Below, piece by piece: positions 50,283 through 58,575 of a stretch of 64,000 nt of DNA (its first letter is position 1; every line of letters starts with the position of its first letter). A model generated the notes under the pieces. The model did not search any database. It was not told where the DNA came from and saw nothing but the letters and a program-made list of their open reading frames with translations. Made by a program: the position numbers and the translations under genes. This stretch comes from DATBDE01 sp036270095 (GTDB lineage: Bacteria > Actinomycetota > Thermoleophilia > Solirubrobacterales > Solirubrobacteraceae), in the NCBI GenBank assembly GCA_036270095.1, contig DATBDE010000075.1, forward strand, positions 12,061 to 76,060. Reading direction: 5' to 3'.

Positions 50283-52180
50283 GGCGCGTCGCGGCCATCA
50301 CCCTCGTCCTCGCCGCCGCCGCGGGCCTGACCATCTTCGGCACCGCCGCCGGCGACTCCAGCGGCTACCAGGTGCGCGCGATCTTCGACGACGCCAACTA
50401 CATCATCTCGGGCGAGGACGTGAAGATCGCGGGCGTGAAGGTCGGCAGCGTGGACTCGCTCGACGTCACCAAGGACAAGAAGGCCGCGATCGTCCTGAAC
50501 ATCACCAGCGGCGGCTTCCAGGACTTCCGCACCGACGCGCACTGCACGATCCGGCCCCAGTCGCTGATCGGTGAGAACTTCGTCGAGTGCTCGCCCACCG
50601 CACCGCACGCGCCCGGCGCGCAGCTGCCGCCGAAGCTGCCCGTGATCAACAGCGGGCCGGGCAAGGGCCAGCACTACCTCCCGGTCAAGAACACGTCCAG
50701 CCCGGTCGGCATCGACCAGATCAACGCGATCCTGCGCGCACCCGAGCAACAGCGCCTGGCGCTGATCATCGACGAGCTCGGGACCGGCTTGGCCGGCGAC
50801 GGCAAGGCGCTCTCGGAAACCATCCACCGCGCCAACCCGGCGCTGCAGGAGACCGACAAGGTCCTGAACATCCTCGCCAACCAGAACAAGGTGCTCGCCG
50901 ACCTCGCCGTCAACTCCGACACCGTCCTCGCCCCGCTGGCGGCCCAGCGCCAGCACGTCGCCGACTTCATCGGCAAGGCCAACACGGTCAACGAGGCGAC
51001 GGCCGAGCGGAGCGCCGCGCTGCGCGCCAACCTCCAGCTCCTGCCGCCGTTCCTGGAGCAGCTGCGCCCGACCCTCGCGCGCGTCAACGGGCTGTCCGAC
51101 GAGATGGTGCCGCTGCTGCGCGACCTGCACACGCAGGCCCCGGCGATCAACTCGCTCATCGAGCAGCTCGGCCCGTTCTCGGAGGCCTCGCGGCCGGCGA
51201 TCCGCAGCCTCGGCGGCGCGGCCGAGGCCGGCATCCCGGCGACCAAGGCGTTCAACCCGATCGTCAACCAGCTCGACCAGTTCACGCGCGCGGCCAAGCC
51301 GGTCGCCGACAACCTGAGCGCGATCCTCAAGTCCCTGCGCGACACCGGCGGCGTGGAGCGGCTCATGGACTACCTCTTCTTCCAGGTCGCCGCCGTCAAC
51401 GGCTTCGACTCGATCAGCCACTACCTGCGCGCGGGCCTGATCGTGAACCTCTGCTCGTCCTACGCGGTGGCCCCGGTCACCGGCTGCTCGGCCAACTTCC
51501 CGGCCTCGGGCTCGGACAGCTCCAGCGCGTCGGCCGCCTCGGCCCACCCGAGCGCCACGGCCAAGGAGCAGGCGGTCGCCGCCGCCGGCAACGACCCCGT
51601 GCTGCAGCGCACCGCCAAGGTGCTGGCCGGCGAGAAGCCCGACCAGGTCTACGCCGACGAGGCCCAGGCCAAGGTGCAGGCCGCTCAGCTGCGCAAGGAG
51701 CGGGCTCGCAAGACGGCCGCGTTGAAGCGGGTCAAGGCGGTCACGGCGCGCGCGGCCCGGGCCAAGGCCACCGAGCGCCGCGCGATCCTGCGCGCCCGTC
51801 AGCTCTGCCACCGCCTCGACACCCAGCGCACCAAGGATCGCTGCGCCCGCGCCCGCAGGCACGCACGCGCGTTGTCCAAGGCTCGGGCCAAGGCCGAGCG
51901 CGACCAGGCCACGGTCACCCAGGACGCCCCGATCGCGCTGCCCGACGTGCAGCTGCCCGGCGGCCTGGGCGCCGCCGACCCGCCGCCGCCCCCGCCGGCC
52001 GCCCCGCAGTCTCCCGCCGACTCGCCCGTCAACCCGCCCACGCAGGCCCCGGCCGCCGACGCCTCCGGCGACCAGTCCGCCGCGCAGCAGCAGCCCGCCC
52101 AGGGCGGCGGCTCCGACCAGACCTCCACGACCCAGAGCGACCCCAAGCAGGGGCTGTTCGACTACCTCCTGGGGAACTAG
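50279..52180 (+). CDS. MCE family protein 2 with basic coiled-coil C-terminal extension
   Basis: This 633-residue protein starts with a signal anchor (MRRVAAITLVLAAAAGLTIF) and MCE domain YQVRAIFDDANYIISGEDVK, then IAGVKVGSV. Helical MCE-tail repeats run to about residue 400, ending with Cys-containing LIVNLCSSYAVAPVTGCSAN. Beyond that is an unusual 220-residue extension: a Lys/Arg/Ala-rich predicted coiled coil (ALKRVKAVTARAARAKATER and onward) followed by a Pro, Gln and Ser/Thr-rich tail ending QGLFDYLLGN. The extension is the longest among the six MCE proteins. Confidence 0.92.
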   Translation: MRRVAAITLVLAAAAGLTIFGTAAGDSSGYQVRAIFDDANYIISGEDVKIAGVKVGSVDSLDVTKDKKAAIVLNITSGGFQDFRTDAHCTIRPQSLIGENFVECSPTAPHAPGAQLPPKLPVINSGPGKGQHYLPVKNTSSPVGIDQINAILRAPEQQRLALIIDELGTGLAGDGKALSETIHRANPALQETDKVLNILANQNKVLADLAVNSDTVLAPLAAQRQHVADFIGKANTVNEATAERSAALRANLQLLPPFLEQLRPTLARVNGLSDEMVPLLRDLHTQAPAINSLIEQLGPFSEASRPAIRSLGGAAEAGIPATKAFNPIVNQLDQFTRAAKPVADNLSAILKSLRDTGGVERLMDYLFFQVAAVNGFDSISHYLRAGLIVNLCSSYAVAPVTGCSANFPASGSDSSSASAASAHPSATAKEQAVAAAGNDPVLQRTAKVLAGEKPDQVYADEAQAKVQAAQLRKERARKTAALKRVKAVTARAARAKATERRAILRARQLCHRLDTQRTKDRCARARRHARALSKARAKAERDQATVTQDAPIALPDVQLPGGLGAADPPPPPPAAPQSPADSPVNPPTQAPAADASGDQSAAQQQPAQGGGSDQTSTTQSDPKQGLFDYLLGN

Positions 52181-52182
52181 CT

Positions 52183-52346
52183 AGTGGCACCTCCGGCAAA
52201 CCCCCACCCGATTCGGCGGCACCGGATGACCGCCATGCTGCGTCCTCGGAGATCCCCGATAGCGCTGCTATCGGGGACTCCTGCGTCCTTGCCTGACGGC
52301 CCCCGGCACTCGCCGACTCGGGCGCGGCCTCACCGGAGGCACCACT
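52183..52346. repeat. 164-nt imperfect palindrome between MCE genes 2 and 3
   Basis: The outer arms are AGTGGCACCTCCGG (52183-52196) and CCGGAGGCACCACT (52333-52346). Complementarity continues with CCCGA/TCGGCG blocks and ends in a perfect 11-bp stem, TCCCCGATAGC (52253-52263) with GCTATCGGGGA (52267-52277) around a GCT loop. The right arm holds the GGAGG of the next gene, so the left arm can pair with the ribosome-binding site. The element fills the gap between stop and start almost exactly. It may be a MITE-like insert or a folded regulatory RNA. Confidence 0.7.
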
Positions 52347-52347
52347 G

Positions 52348-53793
52348 ATGCGCCGCCGCGGAGCCAGCTCGATCGCCGCCAACCCCGTCCTCATCGGGGC
52401 CGCGACCACGCTGGTCGTGATCGTCGCCGTCTTCCTGGCCTACAACGCCAACAACGGCCTGCCCTTCGTGCCGACGTATCAGCTCACGGCCGACGTGCCC
52501 AACGCCGCCAACCTGGTGCGCGGCAACGACGTCCGCATGGGCGGCGCCCGCGTCGGAGTGGTCGACACGATCACGCCGCAGGCGCACAAGGACGGCACCG
52601 TCACCGCGCAGCTCAAGCTCAAGCTGCAGACCTCGATCAAGCCGTTGCCGAAGAACTCGACGGTGCTGATCCGCCCGCGCTCGGCCCTGGGCCTCAAGTA
52701 CGTCGAGATCACCAAGGGCAACCTGCCGGTCAACGGCAGCGAGAACGCCAAGAACAACGGCTTCGCCGATGGCGCGACCATCCCCTTGAGGAACGCCACG
52801 CCGTCGCCGGTCGAGATCGACGAGGTCTTCAACACCTTCGACAAGCCCACGCGCGTGGCCAGCTCGACGAACCTGACCGAGTTCGGCAACGCGCTCGCGG
52901 GCCGCGGCCAGAGCCTCAACGACGCCATCCAGTTCGCCCCCGTCCTGCTCGCCAGCCTGATCCCGGTGGCCCAGAACCTGTCGAATCCGGCCACCCGCCT
53001 GAACAACCTGTTCCCGGCGCTCGAGCGGGCGGCGTCGATCACCGCGCCGGTGGCGCAGTCCCAGGCCGACCTGTTCGTCAATCTCGACACGACCTTCTCG
53101 GCTCTGGCCGACGTGGCGCGGCCGTTCATCCAGGACTCGATCTCCAATGGCCCGCCGGCGCTGAGCACGGCCATTCGCACGTTCCCGTTCCAGCGCGTGT
53201 TCCTGGCCAACACCACGCAGCTCGTGCGCGACCTGCGCCCGGGCGTCAAGGCGCTGAGCACGGCGGCGCCCGCGATCTCCGAGGCCTTCACCGTCGGCAC
53301 GCCGGCGCTGCTGCGCTCGGTCGCGCTGAACGCGCGCCTCACGGAGACCTTTAAGACCATTGAGGCGTTCTCCAACGACCCGCGCGTGCCGCTTGGCCTC
53401 GGGGACCTGACCTCGACCGTGCAGCTGCTCAACCCGTCGCTGAAGTCCCTGGCCCCGGTCCAGCTGACGTGCAACTACATCACGCTCTGGTTCCGCAACG
53501 TGGCGTCGCTGCTCAGCGAAGGCGACAGCAACGGGACCTGGCAGCGGTTCATCGTGGTCGTCACCCCGCAGGGTCCGAACAGCGAGGGCGGCCCGAGCTC
53601 GGCCCCCGCCGACGGCCCCACGACCGACAACCACCTCCACACGAACCCGTACCCGAACGTGGGCGCGCCGGGCCAGGACAACGAGTGCGAGGCCGCCAAC
53701 GAGAAGTACCTGGCCGGCCAGAACGTGATCGGCAACGTGCCCGGCAACCAGGGCACGAACCACGATGAGACGAAGAGGGACCTGAACCAGTAG
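52348..53793 (+). CDS. MCE family protein 3
   Basis: This 481-residue protein has an anchor helix (about 14-32), MCE domain YQLTADVPNAANLVRGNDVR then MGGARVGVVDTI, and the helical tail. The C-terminal region carries CNYITLWFRNVASLLSEG, a pattern seen in mycobacterial MceC/D-type proteins, and a hydrophilic tail. The ATG follows GGAGG by 8 nt; that site lies in the right arm of the palindrome. Confidence 0.92.
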   Translation: MRRRGASSIAANPVLIGAATTLVVIVAVFLAYNANNGLPFVPTYQLTADVPNAANLVRGNDVRMGGARVGVVDTITPQAHKDGTVTAQLKLKLQTSIKPLPKNSTVLIRPRSALGLKYVEITKGNLPVNGSENAKNNGFADGATIPLRNATPSPVEIDEVFNTFDKPTRVASSTNLTEFGNALAGRGQSLNDAIQFAPVLLASLIPVAQNLSNPATRLNNLFPALERAASITAPVAQSQADLFVNLDTTFSALADVARPFIQDSISNGPPALSTAIRTFPFQRVFLANTTQLVRDLRPGVKALSTAAPAISEAFTVGTPALLRSVALNARLTETFKTIEAFSNDPRVPLGLGDLTSTVQLLNPSLKSLAPVQLTCNYITLWFRNVASLLSEGDSNGTWQRFIVVVTPQGPNSEGGPSSAPADGPTTDNHLHTNPYPNVGAPGQDNECEAANEKYLAGQNVIGNVPGNQGTNHDETKRDLNQ

Positions 53794-53795
53794 CC

Positions 53796-55571
53796 ATGGC
53801 CCGCGACGACGTCAAACGCGTTCCTCGCAAGGACCGGACCGGTGCCAACCCGTTCACGGTCGGCGCGCTGGTGCTGATCGCGGCCGTGCTCATCACCTAC
53901 TTCGGGTTCTCGAAGCACATCCCGTTCACGCACGGCTTCCGGCTCAACGCCGTGTTCGAGTCGGCCACCAGCATCCGCACCAACTCGCCGGTGCGCATCG
54001 CCGGCGTCAACGTCGGCAAGGTCACCGGCATCGAGCGCTACAAGGACACGAACGCGGCGGAGGTCCAGATGCAGATCTCCGACAGCGGGCTCCCGATCCA
54101 CCGCGACGCCACGCTGAAGATCCGCCCGCGCATCTTCCTCGAGGGCAACTTCTTCATCGACGTCTCGCCCGGCACCCCGGGGGCGCCGGAGCTCGAGGAC
54201 AACGACGCGCCGATCCCGGTGACGCAGACGGCGACGCCGGTGCAGCTCGACCAGGTGCTGACGTCGTTGCAGTCCAACGCGCGCGACGACCTCCAGAGCG
54301 TCCTGCAGAGCTACGGCAACGCGCTGCAGCTCAAGCCCACGCCCCAGCTCGACGCCACCCAGGACCCCCTGGTCCAGGGCAAGACCGCGGCGGAGGCGCT
54401 GAACACGAACTTCGACTACGCCGCCGATGCGTTCCAGGGCGTGGCCGAGGTCAACCAGGCGCTGCTCGGCACCGAGCCGCAGGACCTCTCCAAGCTCATC
54501 ACCGGCCTGCAGCGCACGACCGAGGGCCTCGGGCGCAACGAGGAGCAGCTCAAGGACCTCATCACCAACTTCAACCGCACCATGGCGGCGTTCGCGTCGC
54601 GCTCGGGCGACCTCGAGGCGACCATCCGGCTGCTACCCCCGACGCTGCAGGCGGCCAACACCGCCTTCGACGCGCTCAACCGGGCCTTCCCGCCCACGCG
54701 CGCCTTCGCGCTCGAGCTCATCCCCGGCGTCGAGCAGACGCCCGCCACCATCGACGCCGCCTACCCGTGGATCGCGCAGGTCCAGAAGCTCGTCTCGCCC
54801 AGCGAGCTCGGCGGCCTCGTCAACGCGCTCCGCCCGACCACGGCCGACCTCGCCAACGTCACCAACGCCACGCTCCAGCTCCTGCCCAAGGTCGACCTCG
54901 TCGATCGCTGCGTGACCGACGTGGTCCTCCCCACGGGCGACGTGAAGATCGCCGACGGGCCCTTCACCACCGGGCTCGAGAACTACAAGCAGTTCTGGGA
55001 GTCACTCGTCGGGCTGACCGGCGAGGGCCAGAACTTCGACGGCAACGGGCAGTACGTGCGCTTCCAGGCCGGGGGCGGCGCGACCACGATCTCGACCGGC
55101 AACTCGACGCTCAGCGGCGACCCGCTGTTCGGCAACGCGATCGCCGCGCCGCTGGGCACCCGTCCCAAGTACACCGGGCAGCGCCCGCCGTACAAGCCCG
55201 ACGCGCCGTGCTACCAGCAGACGCCGCCGGACCTCAACGGCCCGGCCGCCGCGGTGGGGCCGCCCGACCAAACCGTCGGCACCGGACCCAGCAACCCGCT
55301 CGCTCCGACCGTGCCGCTCCCGACCGTGACCGTGCCCGGCACCGGCGTCACGCTCGACAAGCGGGCCAAGCAGAAGAAGTCCCTCGCCGGCAAGATCGCC
55401 GACGGCCTCAACCCGTTCTCGAGCAGCAAGCAGCGCAAGCGGGCGTACACGCCGACCGGTGGCGCCAACAAGCCGACGATCGAGGCCCAGGACACGTCGG
55501 CGAGCAAGAGCGCCAAGGGCACGAAGACCACGGCCGACGCCGGCAACCCCGCCAAGGACGCGACGCCATGA
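53796..55571 (+). CDS. MCE family protein 4
   Basis: This 591-residue protein has a cytoplasmic basic N-terminus, an anchor helix (NPFTVGALVLIAAVLITYFG) and MCE domain FRLNAVFESATSIRTNSPVR then IAGVNVGKVTGI. Next come the helical tail with NEEQLKDLITNFNRTMAAFA and a low-complexity C-terminus with a basic patch (AKQKKSLAGKIADG). It lies 2 nt after MCE 3 and overlaps MCE 5 by ATGA. Confidence 0.92.
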   Translation: MARDDVKRVPRKDRTGANPFTVGALVLIAAVLITYFGFSKHIPFTHGFRLNAVFESATSIRTNSPVRIAGVNVGKVTGIERYKDTNAAEVQMQISDSGLPIHRDATLKIRPRIFLEGNFFIDVSPGTPGAPELEDNDAPIPVTQTATPVQLDQVLTSLQSNARDDLQSVLQSYGNALQLKPTPQLDATQDPLVQGKTAAEALNTNFDYAADAFQGVAEVNQALLGTEPQDLSKLITGLQRTTEGLGRNEEQLKDLITNFNRTMAAFASRSGDLEATIRLLPPTLQAANTAFDALNRAFPPTRAFALELIPGVEQTPATIDAAYPWIAQVQKLVSPSELGGLVNALRPTTADLANVTNATLQLLPKVDLVDRCVTDVVLPTGDVKIADGPFTTGLENYKQFWESLVGLTGEGQNFDGNGQYVRFQAGGGATTISTGNSTLSGDPLFGNAIAAPLGTRPKYTGQRPPYKPDAPCYQQTPPDLNGPAAAVGPPDQTVGTGPSNPLAPTVPLPTVTVPGTGVTLDKRAKQKKSLAGKIADGLNPFSSSKQRKRAYTPTGGANKPTIEAQDTSASKSAKGTKTTADAGNPAKDATP

Positions 55572-57010
55572 ACGCGATCCGCAAGCGTGCGCGCGAGTTC
55601 ACCGCGGTCATCGTGCTCATCCTCATCGCCCTGCTCGTGGGCGGCTACATCCTGTCCCAGCAGCGCTTCAACCTGCCCGGCTGGGTCCCGATCCTGGGCA
55701 AGAACTTCTTCACCCTGAAGGCGCAGTTCTCCACCGCGCAGGCCGTCACCCCGGGCCAGGGCCAGACCGTCGACATCGCCGGCGTCGCGGTGGGCGAGAT
55801 CCAGAACGTGCAGCTCAAGAACGGGCGCGCGCTGGTGACCATGAACATTCGCGAGAAGTACGACACGATCTACCCCGACGCGACCATGCTCCTGCGGCCC
55901 AAGACCGGCCTGAAGGACATGGTCGTCTCGATGGACCCGGGCAACCCGTCCTCGGGCAAGAAGCTCAAGAGCGGGGCGACGATCCCGGTCAACCAGACGC
56001 TGCCCGACGTCAACATCGACGAGATCCTCGCGGCGCTGGACACCGACACCCGCGCCTACCTGCGGCTGCTGCTCGGCGGTGCCGGCCAGGGCCTGCGTGA
56101 CAACACCGACGACCTCTCGAGCACGCTGCGCCGCTTCGCGCCCACCAGCCGCGACATCGCGAAGATCACCAGCCAGCTCAAGCAGCGGCGAGTCAACATC
56201 CGTCGCACCGTCCATAACTTCCAGCTGCTGGCCAACGCGCTGGGCGACAAGGACGACCAGCTCGCCCAGCTCGTGGACTCCACCAACGCCGTGTTCCGCG
56301 CCTTCGCGGACGAGGACTCCAACATCCAGGCCACGCTGGCGCAGCTGCCGCCGACGCTGACCGACACCCAGGTCACGCTCCGCAAGCTCACCACGCTCGG
56401 CAATACGCTCGGCCCGACCCTGCAGGCGCTGCGCCCCGGCGCCCGCGCGCTCGGCCCGTCGCTCGCCGCTACGCGCCCGGCCCTGCGCGAGGCCACGCCG
56501 ATCATTCGCGACCAGATCCGGCCCTTCACGATCGCCGCCCTGCCCACCGTCCAGGCGCTGCAGCCGGCGGCGAACGACCTGGCGGCGCTGACCCCCGACC
56601 TCTCGACCTCGTTCGACGTCCTCAACTACGCGCTCAACGAGCTGGCCTACAACCCGCCCGGACAGACCGAGGGCTACCTGTTCTGGCTCTCGTGGGCCAA
56701 CCAGATCGGCCCCGCCATCTTCTCGACCCAGGACGCGCACGGCCCGATCCGGCGCGGCCAGTTCCTGATCTCGTGCACGTCGGCCGGCGTGCTGGCGCAG
56801 GTCGCCAAGGTCAACCCGCTGCTGAAGACCATCCTCGACCTGCTCAACCCGGTGCAGCAGTCGACGGTGTGCCCGGGCCAGGCGGGCGCCGGCTCGGGCG
56901 TCGCCCCCGGCGTCGGCGGCGCGCCCGGCGCCGGCGGCGGCACCGCCACCGTCCCGTCCGTCACCACGCCGGCGGGGACCACCCCGAGCGTCACGGTGCC
57001 GACCCCCTAG
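55568..57010 (+). CDS. MCE family protein 5
   Basis: This 480-residue protein has an anchor helix (FTAVIVLILIALLVGGYIL), MCE domain LKAQFSTAQAVTPGQGQTVD then IAGVAVGEIQNV, and a long helical tail containing DKDDQLAQLVDSTNAVFRAF. The C-terminus is a Gly/Ala/Pro/Thr-rich linker. It overlaps MCE 4 and is followed after 3 nt by MCE 6. Confidence 0.92.
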   Translation: MNAIRKRAREFTAVIVLILIALLVGGYILSQQRFNLPGWVPILGKNFFTLKAQFSTAQAVTPGQGQTVDIAGVAVGEIQNVQLKNGRALVTMNIREKYDTIYPDATMLLRPKTGLKDMVVSMDPGNPSSGKKLKSGATIPVNQTLPDVNIDEILAALDTDTRAYLRLLLGGAGQGLRDNTDDLSSTLRRFAPTSRDIAKITSQLKQRRVNIRRTVHNFQLLANALGDKDDQLAQLVDSTNAVFRAFADEDSNIQATLAQLPPTLTDTQVTLRKLTTLGNTLGPTLQALRPGARALGPSLAATRPALREATPIIRDQIRPFTIAALPTVQALQPAANDLAALTPDLSTSFDVLNYALNELAYNPPGQTEGYLFWLSWANQIGPAIFSTQDAHGPIRRGQFLISCTSAGVLAQVAKVNPLLKTILDLLNPVQQSTVCPGQAGAGSGVAPGVGGAPGAGGGTATVPSVTTPAGTTPSVTVPTP

Positions 57011-57013
57011 CCC

Positions 57014-58528
57014 ATGCAGAAGCAAGCTCCCACAGTCGGCCGGCTTCTCGTGATGGTGGGCTTCGCCCTGTCGTGCTTCGGGCTGCTGCTGTTCCTCTGG
57101 CTGGCCTTCGGCGGCCCGATCCCGTTCCAGCCCAAGGGCTACCAGTTCAAGATCGAGTTCCCCAATGCGACGCAGCTGGCCCAGGAGGCCGACGTGCGCA
57201 TCTCCGGCGTTTCCGTCGGCAAGGTCAAGAGCATCACGCCGAAGAACGGCGAGACCGAGGCGACGATCCAGCTCGAGCCGAAGTTCGCGCCCGTCCCCAA
57301 GGACGCGAAAGCGATCCTGCGCCAGAAGACGCTGCTGGGGGAGACCTACGTCGAGCTGACGCCGGGCCACCCCGGCAGCCCGAAGGTGCCCGAGGGGGGC
57401 ACGCTCGCGGTCACCCAGGTCGCGCCGTCGGTTCAGCTGGACGAGATCTTCCGCACGTTCGACCCGCGCACGCGGGCGGCGTTCCAAGTCTGGATGCAGG
57501 ACCAGGCCGTGGCGATCACCGGCCGCGGCACGGACATCTCCAACGCGCTCGGCAACCTGCCCGGATTCGAGACCGACACCAACACGCTGCTGCAGATCCT
57601 CAACACGCAGCAGGGCGCGGTGCAGCGGCTGGCCGCCGACACCGGCGTGGTGTTCGACGCGCTGACCGAGCGCGACGGGCAGCTCGCCTCGCTGATCACC
57701 AACAGCAACAAGGTCTTCCAGACGACGGCGCAGCGCAACAACGAGCTACAGCAGCTCTTCGTGGTGCTGCCGACGTTCGAGCGCCAGTCCCAGATCACGC
57801 TCGAGCGCCTCAACCAGTTCGCTCACTTCACCAACCCGCTCATCAACGAGCTGCGCCCGGCGGCGCAGGAGATCTCGCCCACGCTGATCGAGCTCGAGCA
57901 GATCTCGCCCGACCTCGTGCACCTGTTCCGCAACCTGGGGCCGCTGGTGACGGCCTCCAAGGCCGGGCTGCCGGCGACCGACCAGTTCCTGAACGACCTG
58001 CGCCCGGTGCTCGGCCAGCTCAGCCCGTTCCTGCGCCAGATCAACCCGATCATCTACGGCCTCGGGCAGTACCAGAAAGAGGTCAACGCCTTCTTCTCCA
58101 ACACCGTCGCCTCCACCGAGGCCACCGACAAGCCGCCGAAGGCGTCGGCCCCCGTGCACTACCTGCGCACGACGAACCCGATCAACCCCGAGGCGCTGGC
58201 CCAGTATCCGAACCGCATCGGCTCCAACCGGCCCAACCCGTACACGCTGCCGGGGGCGTTCGCGTCCGGCACCGCCGCGATGCCGGTCTACGAGAACCGT
58301 GGCTGCGGCAACGGCGTCCCGCAGCTGACCAACCAGGTCACGCCGCTGATCACGGCGCTGCTGCCGCCGTTCTTGCGCACCGAGATCAACACGTTCGTCT
58401 ACGGCGGCAGCGAGAGCGCCGTCCCCGCCCCGCCGTGCACGCTGCAGATCAAGTTCCCGGCCACGGGCGACACGTCCTTCCCGCCCTCGCAGTACCCGCA
58501 GCTGCGCGCAAACCCGCCCACGAGCTAG
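57014..58528 (+). CDS. MCE family protein 6
   Basis: This 504-residue protein has an anchor helix (MVGFALSCFGLLLFLWLAFG), MCE domain YQFKIEFPNATQLAQEADVR then ISGVSVGKVKSI, and a helical tail with ERDGQLASLITNSNKVFQTT. Its C-terminal domain ends in CTLQIKFPATGDTSFPPSQY. It completes a set of six, matching the MceA-F count of mycobacterial operons. Confidence 0.92.
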   Translation: MQKQAPTVGRLLVMVGFALSCFGLLLFLWLAFGGPIPFQPKGYQFKIEFPNATQLAQEADVRISGVSVGKVKSITPKNGETEATIQLEPKFAPVPKDAKAILRQKTLLGETYVELTPGHPGSPKVPEGGTLAVTQVAPSVQLDEIFRTFDPRTRAAFQVWMQDQAVAITGRGTDISNALGNLPGFETDTNTLLQILNTQQGAVQRLAADTGVVFDALTERDGQLASLITNSNKVFQTTAQRNNELQQLFVVLPTFERQSQITLERLNQFAHFTNPLINELRPAAQEISPTLIELEQISPDLVHLFRNLGPLVTASKAGLPATDQFLNDLRPVLGQLSPFLRQINPIIYGLGQYQKEVNAFFSNTVASTEATDKPPKASAPVHYLRTTNPINPEALAQYPNRIGSNRPNPYTLPGAFASGTAAMPVYENRGCGNGVPQLTNQVTPLITALLPPFLRTEINTFVYGGSESAVPAPPCTLQIKFPATGDTSFPPSQYPQLRANPPTS

Positions 58529-58563
58529 GGGCGGCACCGGCGCGAAACCGAGGCGGCCGCCGG

Positions 58564-58569
58564 TAGCCT
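58564..58569 (+). promoter_or_regulatory. -10 box of the MMPL gene, leaderless
   Basis: TAGCCT ends 6 nt before GTG 58576, so the pump has its own promoter although it directly follows the MCE genes. Confidence 0.5.
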
Positions 58570-58575
58570 GAGCAC

